From Chryseobacterium sp. JUb7 (GTDB lineage Bacteria > Bacteroidota > Bacteroidia > Flavobacteriales > Weeksellaceae): a stretch of 64,000 nucleotides of DNA. A program made the position numbers and the translations under genes. Below the pieces are notes generated by a model. That model saw nothing but the letters and a program-made list of their open reading frames with translations. It did no database searches and had not been told where the DNA came from. Shown in pieces: positions 45,443-54,681 of the stretch. Position 1 is the first letter of the stretch. The number at the start of each line of letters is the position of its first letter. The stretch covers positions 496,001-560,000 of the forward strand of contig NZ_JANUFF010000001.1 in NCBI RefSeq assembly GCF_024806495.1. Reading direction: 5' to 3'.

Positions 45443-46789
45443 ATGATGACGAGAAAAATTATTCTCAGGCTACTTCTATTCCTAGCCTTCAGCGTAACGC
45501 TGTATTCCTGCGTACATGATGAGATCAACTCATCCGCCAACCCTTCCAATTCCGAATATACTTCCAAAAGTCTCTGGAAAGAGGATGAAGTCTACATCAA
45601 AAATGTGATGAAAGTGTATCAGGAACACGAAACGGAAATCAAGAAAGTAAGCGGAACACCTTTTTGGGACTACGCGACTACCATGGATAAGTTTGATGAA
45701 AGCTTTCTGATGGTGCCTATAGTAGAAAGCGGAAAAGTAGTGTCGGTACTACAGGTTCCAAGACATGCTGACAAAGTATATTTTATCTATACTAAGTCGG
45801 ATGAAGATCTTTTGTTTTTCACCAATCTGCTTTCCACAAAAGTAAAGAAAACAATGAAAACGGAGATGAGTAGTGAGTTGAGTAAGCTTGTTTGCACAAC
45901 ACGAGCTTTTTCAGTATGGCATCCCGATAGTGAAGCAAACCCCTATCCTGAAAACGGATCCGGACATTGGCAAACCTACCACGTTACTACTTGTAAATTC
46001 GCACAGATTGAACAGTGTATAGGTGTTGTAGGTCCTGATGGAGAGTGTTCAGGTGGCGGAGGCGGCGATGGCGGTTTTCCTTACCCTGGCGGCGGCGGTG
46101 GAAATAACCCTGAACCACCGGAACTGGATCCTTGCCAGAAAACAAAAACAACGATGCAAAATCCTCAGGTAAAAACGAAGCTTCAGCAATTACAGGCACA
46201 ATCTGCGCTGGGTGGGGAAAAGGCTTTTATGATAAAAGCAGATGGTACTACAAGCCCAATGATACAGGGAGAAGAGCACAGCACCCAGCTCGGTAATGTA
46301 AACGGATACCAGGGATATTATCATAACCATACTCCTGACGGAATCAAAATGCTTTCTGTTCGTGATATCTATAAGCTGTTTGAATTTATTAAATTTCAAC
46401 CTCCCGGCGCACCTATAGGAGAAGTTTTTGCAGGGATGGTAGGTACTATGCCTCTTCCGGGTGGAGGTGTTGAATATTTCAATTATATTGTACAGTTCAA
46501 CGGAGATGCTGATGAAGCAGATAATATATATTCAACAGGTTATAATTTTGACGTTTTAAGGAATAATTATCAAGATTTTGAAAGAGAACTAAGAAATAAA
46601 CCTGGATACTCCGCACCAAATGGAAATTTTCTTAGCTTTAAAGGATTAGAAGAAGTCTTCTTTGATTCTCTTGCTAATATGGGAATTGATAAAGATAAAA
46701 TGATTTTACAAAGAATAGATAAGAATGGAAATGTAATGAATATAACCATGGGGACCGATGGAAAACCTACAAGCACCCCATGCCCATAA
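45443..46789 (+). CDS. lipoprotein with putative JAB/JAMM-like C-terminal domain
   Basis: A protein of about 448 residues with a lipoprotein signal (LYSC, Cys about 23). The N-terminal domain of about 180 residues is unassigned. A Gly-rich linker ('GGGGGDGGFPYPGGGGG') joins it to a C-terminal domain of about 215 residues. That domain contains 'GYYHNHTPDGIKMLSVRDI': two His, then Ser and Asp, similar to the HxH-x7-S-x2-D metal site of JAB/JAMM proteases but with one extra residue. A Glu upstream (GEEHS) could complete the site. This is a pattern-level guess. The start is set after the promoter; an ATG 3 nt later is equally possible. Confidence 0.65.
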   Translation: MMTRKIILRLLLFLAFSVTLYSCVHDEINSSANPSNSEYTSKSLWKEDEVYIKNVMKVYQEHETEIKKVSGTPFWDYATTMDKFDESFLMVPIVESGKVVSVLQVPRHADKVYFIYTKSDEDLLFFTNLLSTKVKKTMKTEMSSELSKLVCTTRAFSVWHPDSEANPYPENGSGHWQTYHVTTCKFAQIEQCIGVVGPDGECSGGGGGDGGFPYPGGGGGNNPEPPELDPCQKTKTTMQNPQVKTKLQQLQAQSALGGEKAFMIKADGTTSPMIQGEEHSTQLGNVNGYQGYYHNHTPDGIKMLSVRDIYKLFEFIKFQPPGAPIGEVFAGMVGTMPLPGGGVEYFNYIVQFNGDADEADNIYSTGYNFDVLRNNYQDFERELRNKPGYSAPNGNFLSFKGLEEVFFDSLANMGIDKDKMILQRIDKNGNVMNITMGTDGKPTSTPCP

Positions 46790-46806
46790 CTATAATACCA
46801 ACAATT

Positions 46807-47376
46807 ATGAAAAAAATACTATTAATATTTACTGTATTGATAAGTTTGGTGAATTGTAAAGCACAGCAAACTTATCCGTTAAATACATTTTACAAAGATG
46901 CTCCTAATTATTCTTATATGAAGGATCTTAATAATGATCTGCCTCCGTATATGGGTACATATAAAGCAACTTACCAGGGAAATGAAATTACCTTATACAT
47001 TACTAAAGAAGATCATTTACTTCATGATCGAATTAACAGAAAATTTTACAAAGATGTTTTGCGTGTAAAATATACCGTTAAGAAAATATCAACAGGAGTC
47101 ATACTTCAAAGTACTCAAAATACTACAAGTTCAATAAATGAAATTATAAGCATGGGAACCAATGCAATGGATAATAATAGTATTGACTTAGCTTACTCCG
47201 GAACCAACTGTGAAGTTGGCTGGGGAAGAATAACGCTAAAAAAAATCAATGCAACACAGATCAGTTGGTCGTACTATGCCAACTCAACATTACTAAGTGA
47301 TGGTGACTGTCCAGGTAATCCAGATATAAAAGTATACCTTCCTGATACAAAGAATCTTGTATTTACCAAGCAATAA
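46807..47376 (+). CDS. DUF6705-like secreted protein
   Basis: A 189-residue protein starting MKKILLIFTVLISLVNCKAQ, a signal peptide with either lipoprotein (Cys17) or AQ-type cleavage. The remainder ('LPPYMGTYKATYQGNEITLYI', 'HDRINRKFYKDVLRVKYTV') fits the small DUF6705 family common in Chryseobacterium, of unknown function. It begins 17 nt after the JAB-like lipoprotein gene, so they form one unit. The start at 46807 is preferred over an upstream ATG that would overlap the previous gene and add a non-signal extension. Confidence 0.65.
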   Translation: MKKILLIFTVLISLVNCKAQQTYPLNTFYKDAPNYSYMKDLNNDLPPYMGTYKATYQGNEITLYITKEDHLLHDRINRKFYKDVLRVKYTVKKISTGVILQSTQNTTSSINEIISMGTNAMDNNSIDLAYSGTNCEVGWGRITLKKINATQISWSYYANSTLLSDGDCPGNPDIKVYLPDTKNLVFTKQ

Positions 47377-47382
47377 CACTAT

Positions 47383-47403
47383 AAAGCCTCATAATGAGGC
47401 TTT
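47383..47403 (+). terminator. hairpin between two accessory genes
   Basis: AAAGCCTC pairs with GAGGCTTT around loop ATAAT, 7 nt after the stop. There is little T tail, so termination may be partial. Confidence 0.55.
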
Positions 47404-47412
47404 AAATATCCT

Positions 47413-48333
47413 ATGAAAAAAATATCATTTTTAATTTTGCTGAATTTCTCCTTTTCTTTTTTGCATGGACAACACGTAAAAATTGAAGGATTTATTAAAC
47501 AAAGTGCTATAGAACAAAGATATGCGTCCATTGCTGTAAACGACACATTAAATAAGATTAAAAATTTAACTAAAAAAGACTTCAAGAAAATAAGTAAAAT
47601 AACCAACGACTCTACTTTAGTAACATTTACTAATGATAAGAAAGGCTATTTCAGTATATCAGCAAAACCAACCGACACTCTATTTTTTCAATTCGGGAGA
47701 CTGTACTATCCTGAAAAACATTTGGTATCTGATTTAATGAAATATGATACGATAATAATTGATCCTATTCGTAGACCTTGCCTATCTGAAAATGAATGTA
47801 ATCAGAAAGTGCCATCCAAAACATATATATTTATTGGAAAAAAAATTGAAGTCCTTCCTGTAGATACTTCCGAATATTGCAATAATTTGTTGGATTCTAA
47901 ATCTAGAGCGATATATAAAATTGAAAAAGAATTTTCAGAACATCATTCTAATTCAATCATCACTTTCACTGCTTATGACCATAATAGCAGCTACGATGGA
48001 ATATTTAATAATTATGATCATGTATTAATTAATGTAGGAGACTATTGTGGTGAACTACTCTATCTAAAATATCAGTTTTTTCCTGTTTATAAAACTAAAA
48101 ATGGAAGATGGGCGAGTCCTGTGCAATATAAATTTGAATCTTTGTACGATTTTAAAGAACTTCAACCTGCAGCCATCGAATTTGATCATTCTGTGTCGTT
48201 TGATATATCTCCTTCATTATCCCCTGAACAAATTGAGCATAAATTTTCTAAAAAATATTATAAAATTAAAAATAGTAAAGCATATCCGATAATGGGAAGA
48301 TACGCGGAAGATCTGGTAAAATTAATAAAATAG
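47413..48333 (+). CDS. hypothetical secreted protein
   Basis: A 306-residue protein with a signal peptide (residues 1-19, ending FLHGQ). The N-terminal region 'DSTLVTFTNDKKGYFSISAKPTDTLFFQF', in part, resembles a carboxypeptidase-like regulatory beta-sandwich seen at the start of many Bacteroidetes secreted proteins. The rest is Lys/Tyr/Asp-rich with no recognised motif. It follows the DUF6705-like gene after a weak hairpin and is very AT-rich, which suggests accessory origin. Confidence 0.6.
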   Translation: MKKISFLILLNFSFSFLHGQHVKIEGFIKQSAIEQRYASIAVNDTLNKIKNLTKKDFKKISKITNDSTLVTFTNDKKGYFSISAKPTDTLFFQFGRLYYPEKHLVSDLMKYDTIIIDPIRRPCLSENECNQKVPSKTYIFIGKKIEVLPVDTSEYCNNLLDSKSRAIYKIEKEFSEHHSNSIITFTAYDHNSSYDGIFNNYDHVLINVGDYCGELLYLKYQFFPVYKTKNGRWASPVQYKFESLYDFKELQPAAIEFDHSVSFDISPSLSPEQIEHKFSKKYYKIKNSKAYPIMGRYAEDLVKLIK

Positions 48334-48429
48334 TTTTTAACATATCACTGGTAAGATCAATATCATTTTAAAATGTTAAAAGTTGGGATTTTTTAATTTC
48401 TTATCTTTAATTTGCCAAAATGCACTATT

Positions 48430-48828
48430 ATGAAAACCAAACAAATCTGGGCAAATCTTGCTGTACAGGATCTTGAACGAACAACTCAATTCTATACCGC
48501 TTTAGGATTTAAATGCAATAATAATATGAATTCAACGGAACTCACCAGTTTTTCCTTTGGCGAAAATAATTTTATCATCAATTTTTTCCTGAAAGATGTT
48601 ATTGAGAAAAATACCAAAGTGAGCTTTAGTGATTTAAAAAATGAAAATGAAATTATTTTCAGCCTGTCTGCAGATAGCAAAGAAGAACTCGATCAATGGG
48701 TGGAAGCAGTAAAAAATGCCGGAGGAGAAGTTTTCGCTGAGCCTTATGCTATCGGTAAAGGATATACTTTCGGCTTTTCAGACCCTGATGGTCATAAATT
48801 CAATATTCTCTACTGGCCTGGAATGTAA
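48430..48828 (+). CDS. VOC-family (glyoxalase-like) protein
   Basis: A 132-residue protein with the vicinal-oxygen-chelate fold: 'IWANLAVQDLERTTQFYTALGF' at the N-terminus and 'GYTFGFSDPDGHKFNILYW' at the C-terminus, the two beta-alpha-beta-beta-beta halves. Such proteins include glyoxalases, bleomycin-resistance proteins and dioxygenases; which applies is unclear. The start is set at 48430, since an upstream ATG at 48412 falls in a probable -7 box region (48407-48414). Confidence 0.85.
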   Translation: MKTKQIWANLAVQDLERTTQFYTALGFKCNNNMNSTELTSFSFGENNFIINFFLKDVIEKNTKVSFSDLKNENEIIFSLSADSKEELDQWVEAVKNAGGEVFAEPYAIGKGYTFGFSDPDGHKFNILYWPGM

Positions 48829-48951
48829 CTGCAGAGCTCTTCCAGATTTTCATCTTAATCCCCAAGAATGAAAACTTATAAAATTGGGATGTAAAACGTT
48901 AAGCATTTATGAATATTACCTAAAAACTTTTAAATCATCCATCATATTAAA

Positions 48952-48982
48952 TAAAAAAACCGGCGGATATGAAGCGCCGGTT
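48952..48982 (-). terminator. terminator of the T9SS cargo gene
   Basis: On the minus strand AACCGGCG pairs with CGCCGGTT around a 9-nt loop and runs into T7. Confidence 0.9.
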
Positions 48983-49027
48983 AGAAAAAAACAAAAATTG
49001 ATATGGATATGATTAGATATTTATATT

Positions 49028-49819
49028 TTAAAGTTTGAGAATTTTCTCAGTAAGTATTTTTTGATCCTTAGTCGTAATTTTAATTATATAAGAACCCGGA
49101 GCGAAATCATTTGTGTTAATAGAATCGGTATTTCCTTCTGTTATTTTTTGACCGGATGTTGTGAATACTTCGTATTTCTCAATTTTATCTAAAGTTTTAA
49201 TATATACTATATCTTTTGCAGGATTAGGATGAATTTTCAGGTTTTCCTTATAAACTTCTCTTGTAGAAAGGCTCGAAGGCTGTACGTTCACGGTATAATC
49301 CTCCGTCTGCCCGGCTCTTAACCCTGTGTCGCAGGCTGTAATAATAGAATTTGGAGCATTCGGATCAGAAAAAGCAGCGGTATTATTATTTTTAAGCACT
49401 CTCATTCTTGTTGGTCCTGCTGTTGCACCGGCAGGAACTGAAATTGTACCTGTAACTGTGAATGCATTAACTGGATTAGCTGCTGTCAGACGACCAATGT
49501 AAAAGCTTTCTCCGGCATCATTAAAATTTCCGTTTTGATTAAAATCAATAAAAACAACGATATCACTCGGGAATGTTCCTGAAGGTCCTTTCACCGACAC
49601 TGGATAATCTGTCCCAGCCTGAATATTGGTAGACATGGAAAGAAAATTTTCATAAACAGGAGTTGTTCCCGACTGAAAAGGTGAGGTATTATTGATACTT
49701 CCAAACGTAACATTAGTAATCATATTACTGTCTGCGGTGTACTGGAAGACTGGCGTACAGTATTGTGCTCCCATAGAAACGCCAACTGCAAGACCAAAAA
49801 GAATAGATATCTTCTTCAT
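49028..49819 (-). CDS. type IX secretion cargo with GEVED-like domain and sorting signal
   Basis: A 263-residue secreted protein: signal peptide (ending SMGAQ), a GEVED-type beta-sandwich domain with acidic D-N-NG-F-D-GE motif ('VVFIDFNQNGNFNDAGE'), and 'ACDTGLRAGQTEDYTVNV' closing it. The last 70 residues form a type A T9SS C-terminal domain ('LKIHPNPAKDIVYI', 'YEVFTTSGQKI', 'GSYIIKITT', terminal KILKL). It should be exported through the PorQ-containing system and anchored or released at the cell surface. The binding target is unknown. Confidence 0.85.
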   Translation of the reverse strand: MKKISILFGLAVGVSMGAQYCTPVFQYTADSNMITNVTFGSINNTSPFQSGTTPVYENFLSMSTNIQAGTDYPVSVKGPSGTFPSDIVVFIDFNQNGNFNDAGESFYIGRLTAANPVNAFTVTGTISVPAGATAGPTRMRVLKNNNTAAFSDPNAPNSIITACDTGLRAGQTEDYTVNVQPSSLSTREVYKENLKIHPNPAKDIVYIKTLDKIEKYEVFTTSGQKITEGNTDSINTNDFAPGSYIIKITTKDQKILTEKILKL

Positions 49820-49956
49820 TAATTATTAATTTTGTTGAAGCAAATTTATTCTTATTTAGACTTAATAAAAATAATATATTAATGATATTTGTCACTTATT
49901 TGCATTTTATTTAATAACAGTCAACAAACAATCACATTTTCAAAGCCTTATAAAAC

Positions 49957-49983
49957 AGTAAAACCACCGATAAAAGTGGTTTT
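49957..49983 (-). terminator. terminator of the ilv operon
   Basis: On the minus strand AAAACCAC pairs with GTGGTTTT around an 8-nt loop, 9 nt after the ilvA stop, followed by TTTTA. Confidence 0.8.
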
Positions 49984-49991
49984 ACGTATTA

Positions 49992-51260
49992 TTAAACTAA
50001 AAGATTCATAATATTCGGTGAATTATTGAGATAAGACTCAAAGTATCCGAGTCCTTTCATTCTTTGCAATAATCCTTCAAAATCCGAAGATGAAACCAAT
50101 TCGATTCCTACAATGGCAGAAGCCGTTTCACGGGAGTTCTTCTTGGTATATTCAAAAAAAGTAATATCATCTTTTTCTCCCAGAACGTGTAAAACAAAAT
50201 CCTTGAGCGAACCGGGACGCTGTGGAAATTTAACAATGAAATAGTGCTTCATACCACGATATAACATGGCTCTTTCCTTGATTTCCTCGGTACGTGTAAT
50301 GTCATTATTACTTCCGCTAATGATGCACACTACATTTTTCCCTTTAATTTCCTCGGCGTACTGATCGAGAGCTGCAATCGTTAAAGCTCCTGCCGGTTCA
50401 AGCACCATTGCATCTTTATTATACATTTCCAACAAGGTTTCACATACTTTTCCTTCATGAACAGATAAGCACCCGTTTACATGATCTTTACAAATCTCAA
50501 AAGTAAGATCTCCCACCTTTTGAACAGCCGCTCCGTCAACAAATTTATCTATCTCTTCTAATGTCACATTCTTCCCTGATTTCAGCGAAACACCCATCGA
50601 CGCTGCACCGGAAGGCTCCACCAATATAATATGGGTATGAGGAGACAGCTCAGAAAATACAGTGACCATTCCCGCAGCCAGCCCACCGCCACCTACCGGA
50701 ACGAAAAGATAATCTATTTCATTCTTTGTCTGTTCAAGAATCTCCAGAGCCAGCGTTGCCTGCCCTTCAATAATCTGAGGATCATCAAAAGGATGAATAA
50801 AAGCAGCTCCAGATTCTTTACCGAATTCTATGGCAGCATTTTTACAGTCATCAAAAGTGTCACCATATAATTTGATCTGTATAAAACCTTCTCCAAACAT
50901 TTCTACCTGTTCAAGCTTTTGCTTAGGAGTTGTTTCAGGCATAAAAATCACGCCGTCAATCTTAAGTTTATTACAGGCAAAAGCCACCCCTTGGGCATGA
51001 TTCCCGGCACTTGCACAGACAATACCTTTGCTCACTTTATTCTCTTTGAAAAGCTGATATATTTTATTGTAGGCTCCCCGTATTTTATAAGAACGGACAG
51101 GCTGCATATCTTCTCTTTTCAGAAAAATTTCTGCAGAAAATTTCTTTGAAAGCCTGAAACTCTTCTGAAAAGGCGTCACATGAACTATATTTTCCAATGT
51201 TTTTCGGGCTTCTCTTACATTTTCCAATGTCGGAATATAGAGACTACTTTTCGTATTCAT
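49992..51260 (-). CDS. ilvA: threonine ammonia-lyase (dehydratase)
   Basis: A 422-residue PLP enzyme making 2-oxobutanoate from threonine, the entry to isoleucine. The Schiff-base Lys is in 'MQPVRSYKIRGAYNKI'. The phosphate-binding loop is VPVGGGGLAAG and substrate contacts lie in CASAGNHAQGVAF. The C-terminal 85 residues form one ACT-like regulatory domain ('FIVKFPQRPGSLKDFVLHVL'), the short form with probable isoleucine feedback. It is the last gene of the operon and overlaps ilvC by 17 nt. Confidence 0.95.
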   Translation of the reverse strand: MNTKSSLYIPTLENVREARKTLENIVHVTPFQKSFRLSKKFSAEIFLKREDMQPVRSYKIRGAYNKIYQLFKENKVSKGIVCASAGNHAQGVAFACNKLKIDGVIFMPETTPKQKLEQVEMFGEGFIQIKLYGDTFDDCKNAAIEFGKESGAAFIHPFDDPQIIEGQATLALEILEQTKNEIDYLFVPVGGGGLAAGMVTVFSELSPHTHIILVEPSGAASMGVSLKSGKNVTLEEIDKFVDGAAVQKVGDLTFEICKDHVNGCLSVHEGKVCETLLEMYNKDAMVLEPAGALTIAALDQYAEEIKGKNVVCIISGSNNDITRTEEIKERAMLYRGMKHYFIVKFPQRPGSLKDFVLHVLGEKDDITFFEYTKKNSRETASAIVGIELVSSSDFEGLLQRMKGLGYFESYLNNSPNIMNLLV

Positions 51261-52305
51261 AAGCTTTATCCGGGCGCAGTGATCTTACGACTTTTCCTGC
51301 CTGCCATAATTCACTGTCTCTTAGTTCTGCCAATTCTTTATTTAAACCTTCTCTGTAATCTTCTTTGCTGTTGCTTGAAATTGATTTTTGTGATTCCTGA
51401 CCGGTAGCAACACTTTCGTAAAGTTCTTCAAAAACAGGCTTTGTTGCTTCATAGAACTTTTTCCACCAGTCTAATGCCCCTCTTTGAGCAGTCGTAGAGC
51501 AGTTGGCATACATCCAATCCATTCCGTTTTCTGCAACTAAAGGCATTAAAGACTGTGTCAGTTCTTCCACTGTTTCGTTGAATGCTTCCGAAGGACTGTG
51601 TCCCTGTGCTCTCAAAACTTCAAACTGAGCGGCAAAAAGTCCCTGAATGGCTCCCATTAAAGTCCCTCTCTCTCCTACCAGGTCACTGTATACTTCTTTT
51701 TTGAAATTGGTTTCGAAAAGATATCCGCTTCCTACAGCAATTCCCAAAGCAACCACTTTATCTTTAGCATTTCCTGTAGCATCCTGATGAATGGCATAGC
51801 TGCTGTTTAGGCCTTTCCCTTCTACAAAAAGTCTTCTCAATGATGTCCCCGAACCTTTTGGAGCCACTAAAACCACATCAACATCTTTTGGCGGTACAAT
51901 GCTCGTCTGATGATTATAGGTGATTCCAAAACCATGTGAGAAATATAGTGTTTTGCCTGGAGTCAGTTGTTTTTCTAAAGTAGGCCAGAATTCAATCTGC
52001 GCGGCATCACTTAGCAAATAACAAAGAATCGTTCCTTTCTGAGCAGCTTCTTCCAGTTCAAATAAAGTTTCCCCGGGAACAAAACCGTCTGCAACAGCCT
52101 TATCCCAACTTTTAGAATTTTTTCTCTGACCCACGATAACATTGATTCCGTTATCTTTTAAATTTAAAGCCTGTCCCGGTCCCTGGATTCCATAGCCTAA
52201 AACCGCCACCACTTCATTTTTTAAAACGTCCTGTGCCTTTTCAATTGGAAATTCTTCTCTTGTTACTACATTTTCTTCTACTCCTGCAAACTTAATTAAT
52301 GCCAT
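51244..52305 (-). CDS. ilvC: ketol-acid reductoisomerase
   Basis: A 353-residue class I KARI catalysing the NADPH-dependent isomerisation and reduction of acetohydroxy acids. The Rossmann motif is 'VAVLGYGIQGPGQALNL', followed by 'IVGQRKNSKSW' (cofactor phosphate contacts) and 'LVAPKGSGTSLRRLF'. Metal ligands are in 'DLVGERGTLMGAIQG' (Asp and Glu) and the 'FNETVEELTQSLMPLV' helix. It lies 73 nt after ilvN, the widest gap within the operon. Confidence 0.96.
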   Translation of the reverse strand: MALIKFAGVEENVVTREEFPIEKAQDVLKNEVVAVLGYGIQGPGQALNLKDNGINVIVGQRKNSKSWDKAVADGFVPGETLFELEEAAQKGTILCYLLSDAAQIEFWPTLEKQLTPGKTLYFSHGFGITYNHQTSIVPPKDVDVVLVAPKGSGTSLRRLFVEGKGLNSSYAIHQDATGNAKDKVVALGIAVGSGYLFETNFKKEVYSDLVGERGTLMGAIQGLFAAQFEVLRAQGHSPSEAFNETVEELTQSLMPLVAENGMDWMYANCSTTAQRGALDWWKKFYEATKPVFEELYESVATGQESQKSISSNSKEDYREGLNKELAELRDSELWQAGKVVRSLRPDKAYEYEK

Positions 52306-52378
52306 AATTGTAATTTTTTAATTATTAAATTGTGATTCCGACTTCTTTTTAAAGTCTTTTTATAATGATTGATATTTT

Positions 52379-52918
52379 TTAATTTGAAGAAGTCATTTCT
52401 TCAAATGAGTTGAGTTTTTTATTAAATCCTTCGCTGGATTTTATGATCGCGACTCTTCCACTTCTGATAAATTCTATAATTCCGAAAGGTTCTAATGCTT
52501 TTAGAAAACTGTCGGTTTCTTCGTGCTGACCTACAATTGAAAATACAGTATAATCATTTCTTAGACAGACAATTGTTGCTCCGTACTGTCTCAGAATCCT
52601 TTCGACATATACTTTTTCAGAAACCACTTTTGTTTCTATTTTAAAGAGAGCCAGTTCCTGCCAGATAATATCTTCATCGGTGTTGTAATAGACCTTAATT
52701 ACATCTACCAGTTTCTGAATCTGCCTTGAAATTTTTCTCACCATCTCTTCCGTTTCATTAATTACAATGGTAAACCTTGAAATACTTACCACTTCCGTAG
52801 GAGAAGTATTCAGGCTGATTACATTGATATTTCTTCTGGAAAAAACCGTCGAAATTCTGGTTAATAAACCCACTTGGTTTTCTGTGAAAACGCTGATGGT
52901 ATATTCTTGTTTATTCAT
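52379..52918 (-). CDS. ilvN: acetolactate synthase small (regulatory) subunit
   Basis: A 179-residue regulatory subunit with an N-terminal ACT domain ('YTISVFTENQVGLLTRISTVFSRRNINVISLN', given in part) that binds valine, and a second ACT-like domain from about residue 85. It activates and confers feedback control on the catalytic subunit encoded 12 nt upstream. Length is normal. Confidence 0.94.
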   Translation of the reverse strand: MNKQEYTISVFTENQVGLLTRISTVFSRRNINVISLNTSPTEVVSISRFTIVINETEEMVRKISRQIQKLVDVIKVYYNTDEDIIWQELALFKIETKVVSEKVYVERILRQYGATIVCLRNDYTVFSIVGQHEETDSFLKALEPFGIIEFIRSGRVAIIKSSEGFNKKLNSFEEMTSSN

Positions 52919-52930
52919 GTCTGTCGGTAT

Positions 52931-54670
52931 TTATTTTAAACGGATTTCACTGATGCTGCAACCTTGAGGAACCATAGGAAATACATTGTTTTCCTTACTT
53001 ACTTTAACCTCCAGCAGGTAGGCGCCCTCTGAATTGATCATTTCTTCCAGAGCAGATTTGAGTTCTTTTCTCTCACTCACCTGCTTTCCTTTAATTCCGT
53101 AAGCTTTTCCGACAGCCGGAAAGTCGGGACTCGTAATATCTACAAATGAATATCTTTTATCATGGAAAAGCTCCTGCCACTGGCGAACCATTCCCAGGAA
53201 AGAATTATTCAGAACAATAATTTTAACACCAATATTAAACTGGGCAATGGTTCCCAGCTCCTGAATATTCATCTGAAAACCGCCATCACCCGCAATACAG
53301 AAAACATGCTGATCAGGATTCGCTACTTTTGCACCCATTGCGGATGGAAGCCCGAATCCCATAGTACCCAAACCTCCGGAAGTTACATTTCTCTTAGAAT
53401 TTTTGAATTGAGCATATCTGCATGCAATCATCTGATGCTGACCCACATCGGTACAGATAATATGATCTCCCTGAGTGATTTCATTCAGGTACTTTAAAAC
53501 TTCTCCCATAGTCAGTTCATCAGAATCCGGATTCAGTTCCTTTTCAATGACCTCTGTTTGTTCATCATGCTGCAATTTTATAAACTGACCAAGCCATTCC
53601 TGATGGTTATTTTCTTTAAGAAGATCAGTTAATAAGGGTAATGTTTCTTTACAATCTCCCAACACCGGAATGTCTGCTTTTACATTTTTATCGATTTCAG
53701 CAAGATCGATATCGAGATGAACAATCTTTGCCTGTTTTGCATACTGATCGAGTTTCCCTGTCACCCGATCATCGAAACGCATCCCTACTGCAATTAATAC
53801 ATCACATTCATTCGTTAATTTATTCGGGGCATAATGGCCGTGCATTCCCAACATTCCAACATATAAAGGATGGTCTGTGGAAACGGCCCCCAGCCCCAAA
53901 GCAGTAGCAGCACACGGAATACCGGCTTTTTCAATGAATTTTTTAAATTCTTCTTCCGCTTTTCCCAGAATGACACCCTGACCAAAAAGGACAAACGGTT
54001 TTTGGGCACTGTTAATCAATTCGGCTGCTTTTACAAGGTATTCAGGTCTTATTTTAGGTTTAGGCAGATAGGATCTTACAAATTCGCAGGGTTCATATCC
54101 TTCAAAATCTATTTCCTGTAACTGTGCATTTTTAGTAATATCAATCAAAACAGGTCCCGGACGTCCGGATTTAGCAACGTAAAATGCTTTTGCCAACACC
54201 TTTGGAAGATCTCTGGCATCGGTCACCTGGCAATTCCATTTGGTCACCGGCATGGTCATATTAAGAACATCAACTTCCTGAAAAGCATCGGTTCCTAAAA
54301 GAGACGCGTATACCTGGCCTGTAAGACAAACCAACGGGGTGCTGTCGATCATTGCATCGGCTAGTCCGGTCATCAGATTGGTCGCTCCCGGACCACTTGT
54401 TGCCAGTACAACTCCTGTATTTTGAGACGACCTTGAAAAGCCCTGTGCTGCATGGATTGCTCCCTGCTCATGCCTTACCAGAATATGCCGGATGCTGTCT
54501 TTATAATCATACAATGCATCATAAATCGGGATCACTGCCCCACCGGGATATCCGAATATGGTTGTTACATTTTCTTCTTTAAGGATTTCCAGAATTACTT
54601 CTGCTCCATTTAATTTCCGCCCTGTTGAGGGATCAGTTTTTTTCTGAGTATCTGTTAATGATGATTCCAT
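52931..54670 (-). CDS. ilvB: acetolactate synthase large (catalytic) subunit
   Basis: A 579-residue ThDP enzyme. The catalytic Glu is in 'LVRHEQGAIHAAQGFSR' and the FAD-binding middle domain has 'VGMRFDDRVTGKLDQYA'. The C-terminal ThDP motif is GDGGFQMN...NNSFLGMVRQWQ. It condenses pyruvate with pyruvate or 2-oxobutanoate. The start is placed at 54670 (MESSLTD), 11 nt after ilvD; an upstream ATG at 54700 would overlap ilvD by 19 nt and add ten unusual residues. Confidence 0.95.
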   Translation of the reverse strand: MESSLTDTQKKTDPSTGRKLNGAEVILEILKEENVTTIFGYPGGAVIPIYDALYDYKDSIRHILVRHEQGAIHAAQGFSRSSQNTGVVLATSGPGATNLMTGLADAMIDSTPLVCLTGQVYASLLGTDAFQEVDVLNMTMPVTKWNCQVTDARDLPKVLAKAFYVAKSGRPGPVLIDITKNAQLQEIDFEGYEPCEFVRSYLPKPKIRPEYLVKAAELINSAQKPFVLFGQGVILGKAEEEFKKFIEKAGIPCAATALGLGAVSTDHPLYVGMLGMHGHYAPNKLTNECDVLIAVGMRFDDRVTGKLDQYAKQAKIVHLDIDLAEIDKNVKADIPVLGDCKETLPLLTDLLKENNHQEWLGQFIKLQHDEQTEVIEKELNPDSDELTMGEVLKYLNEITQGDHIICTDVGQHQMIACRYAQFKNSKRNVTSGGLGTMGFGLPSAMGAKVANPDQHVFCIAGDGGFQMNIQELGTIAQFNIGVKIIVLNNSFLGMVRQWQELFHDKRYSFVDITSPDFPAVGKAYGIKGKQVSERKELKSALEEMINSEGAYLLEVKVSKENNVFPMVPQGCSISEIRLK

Positions 54671-54681
54671 TTCTTTTTCAA

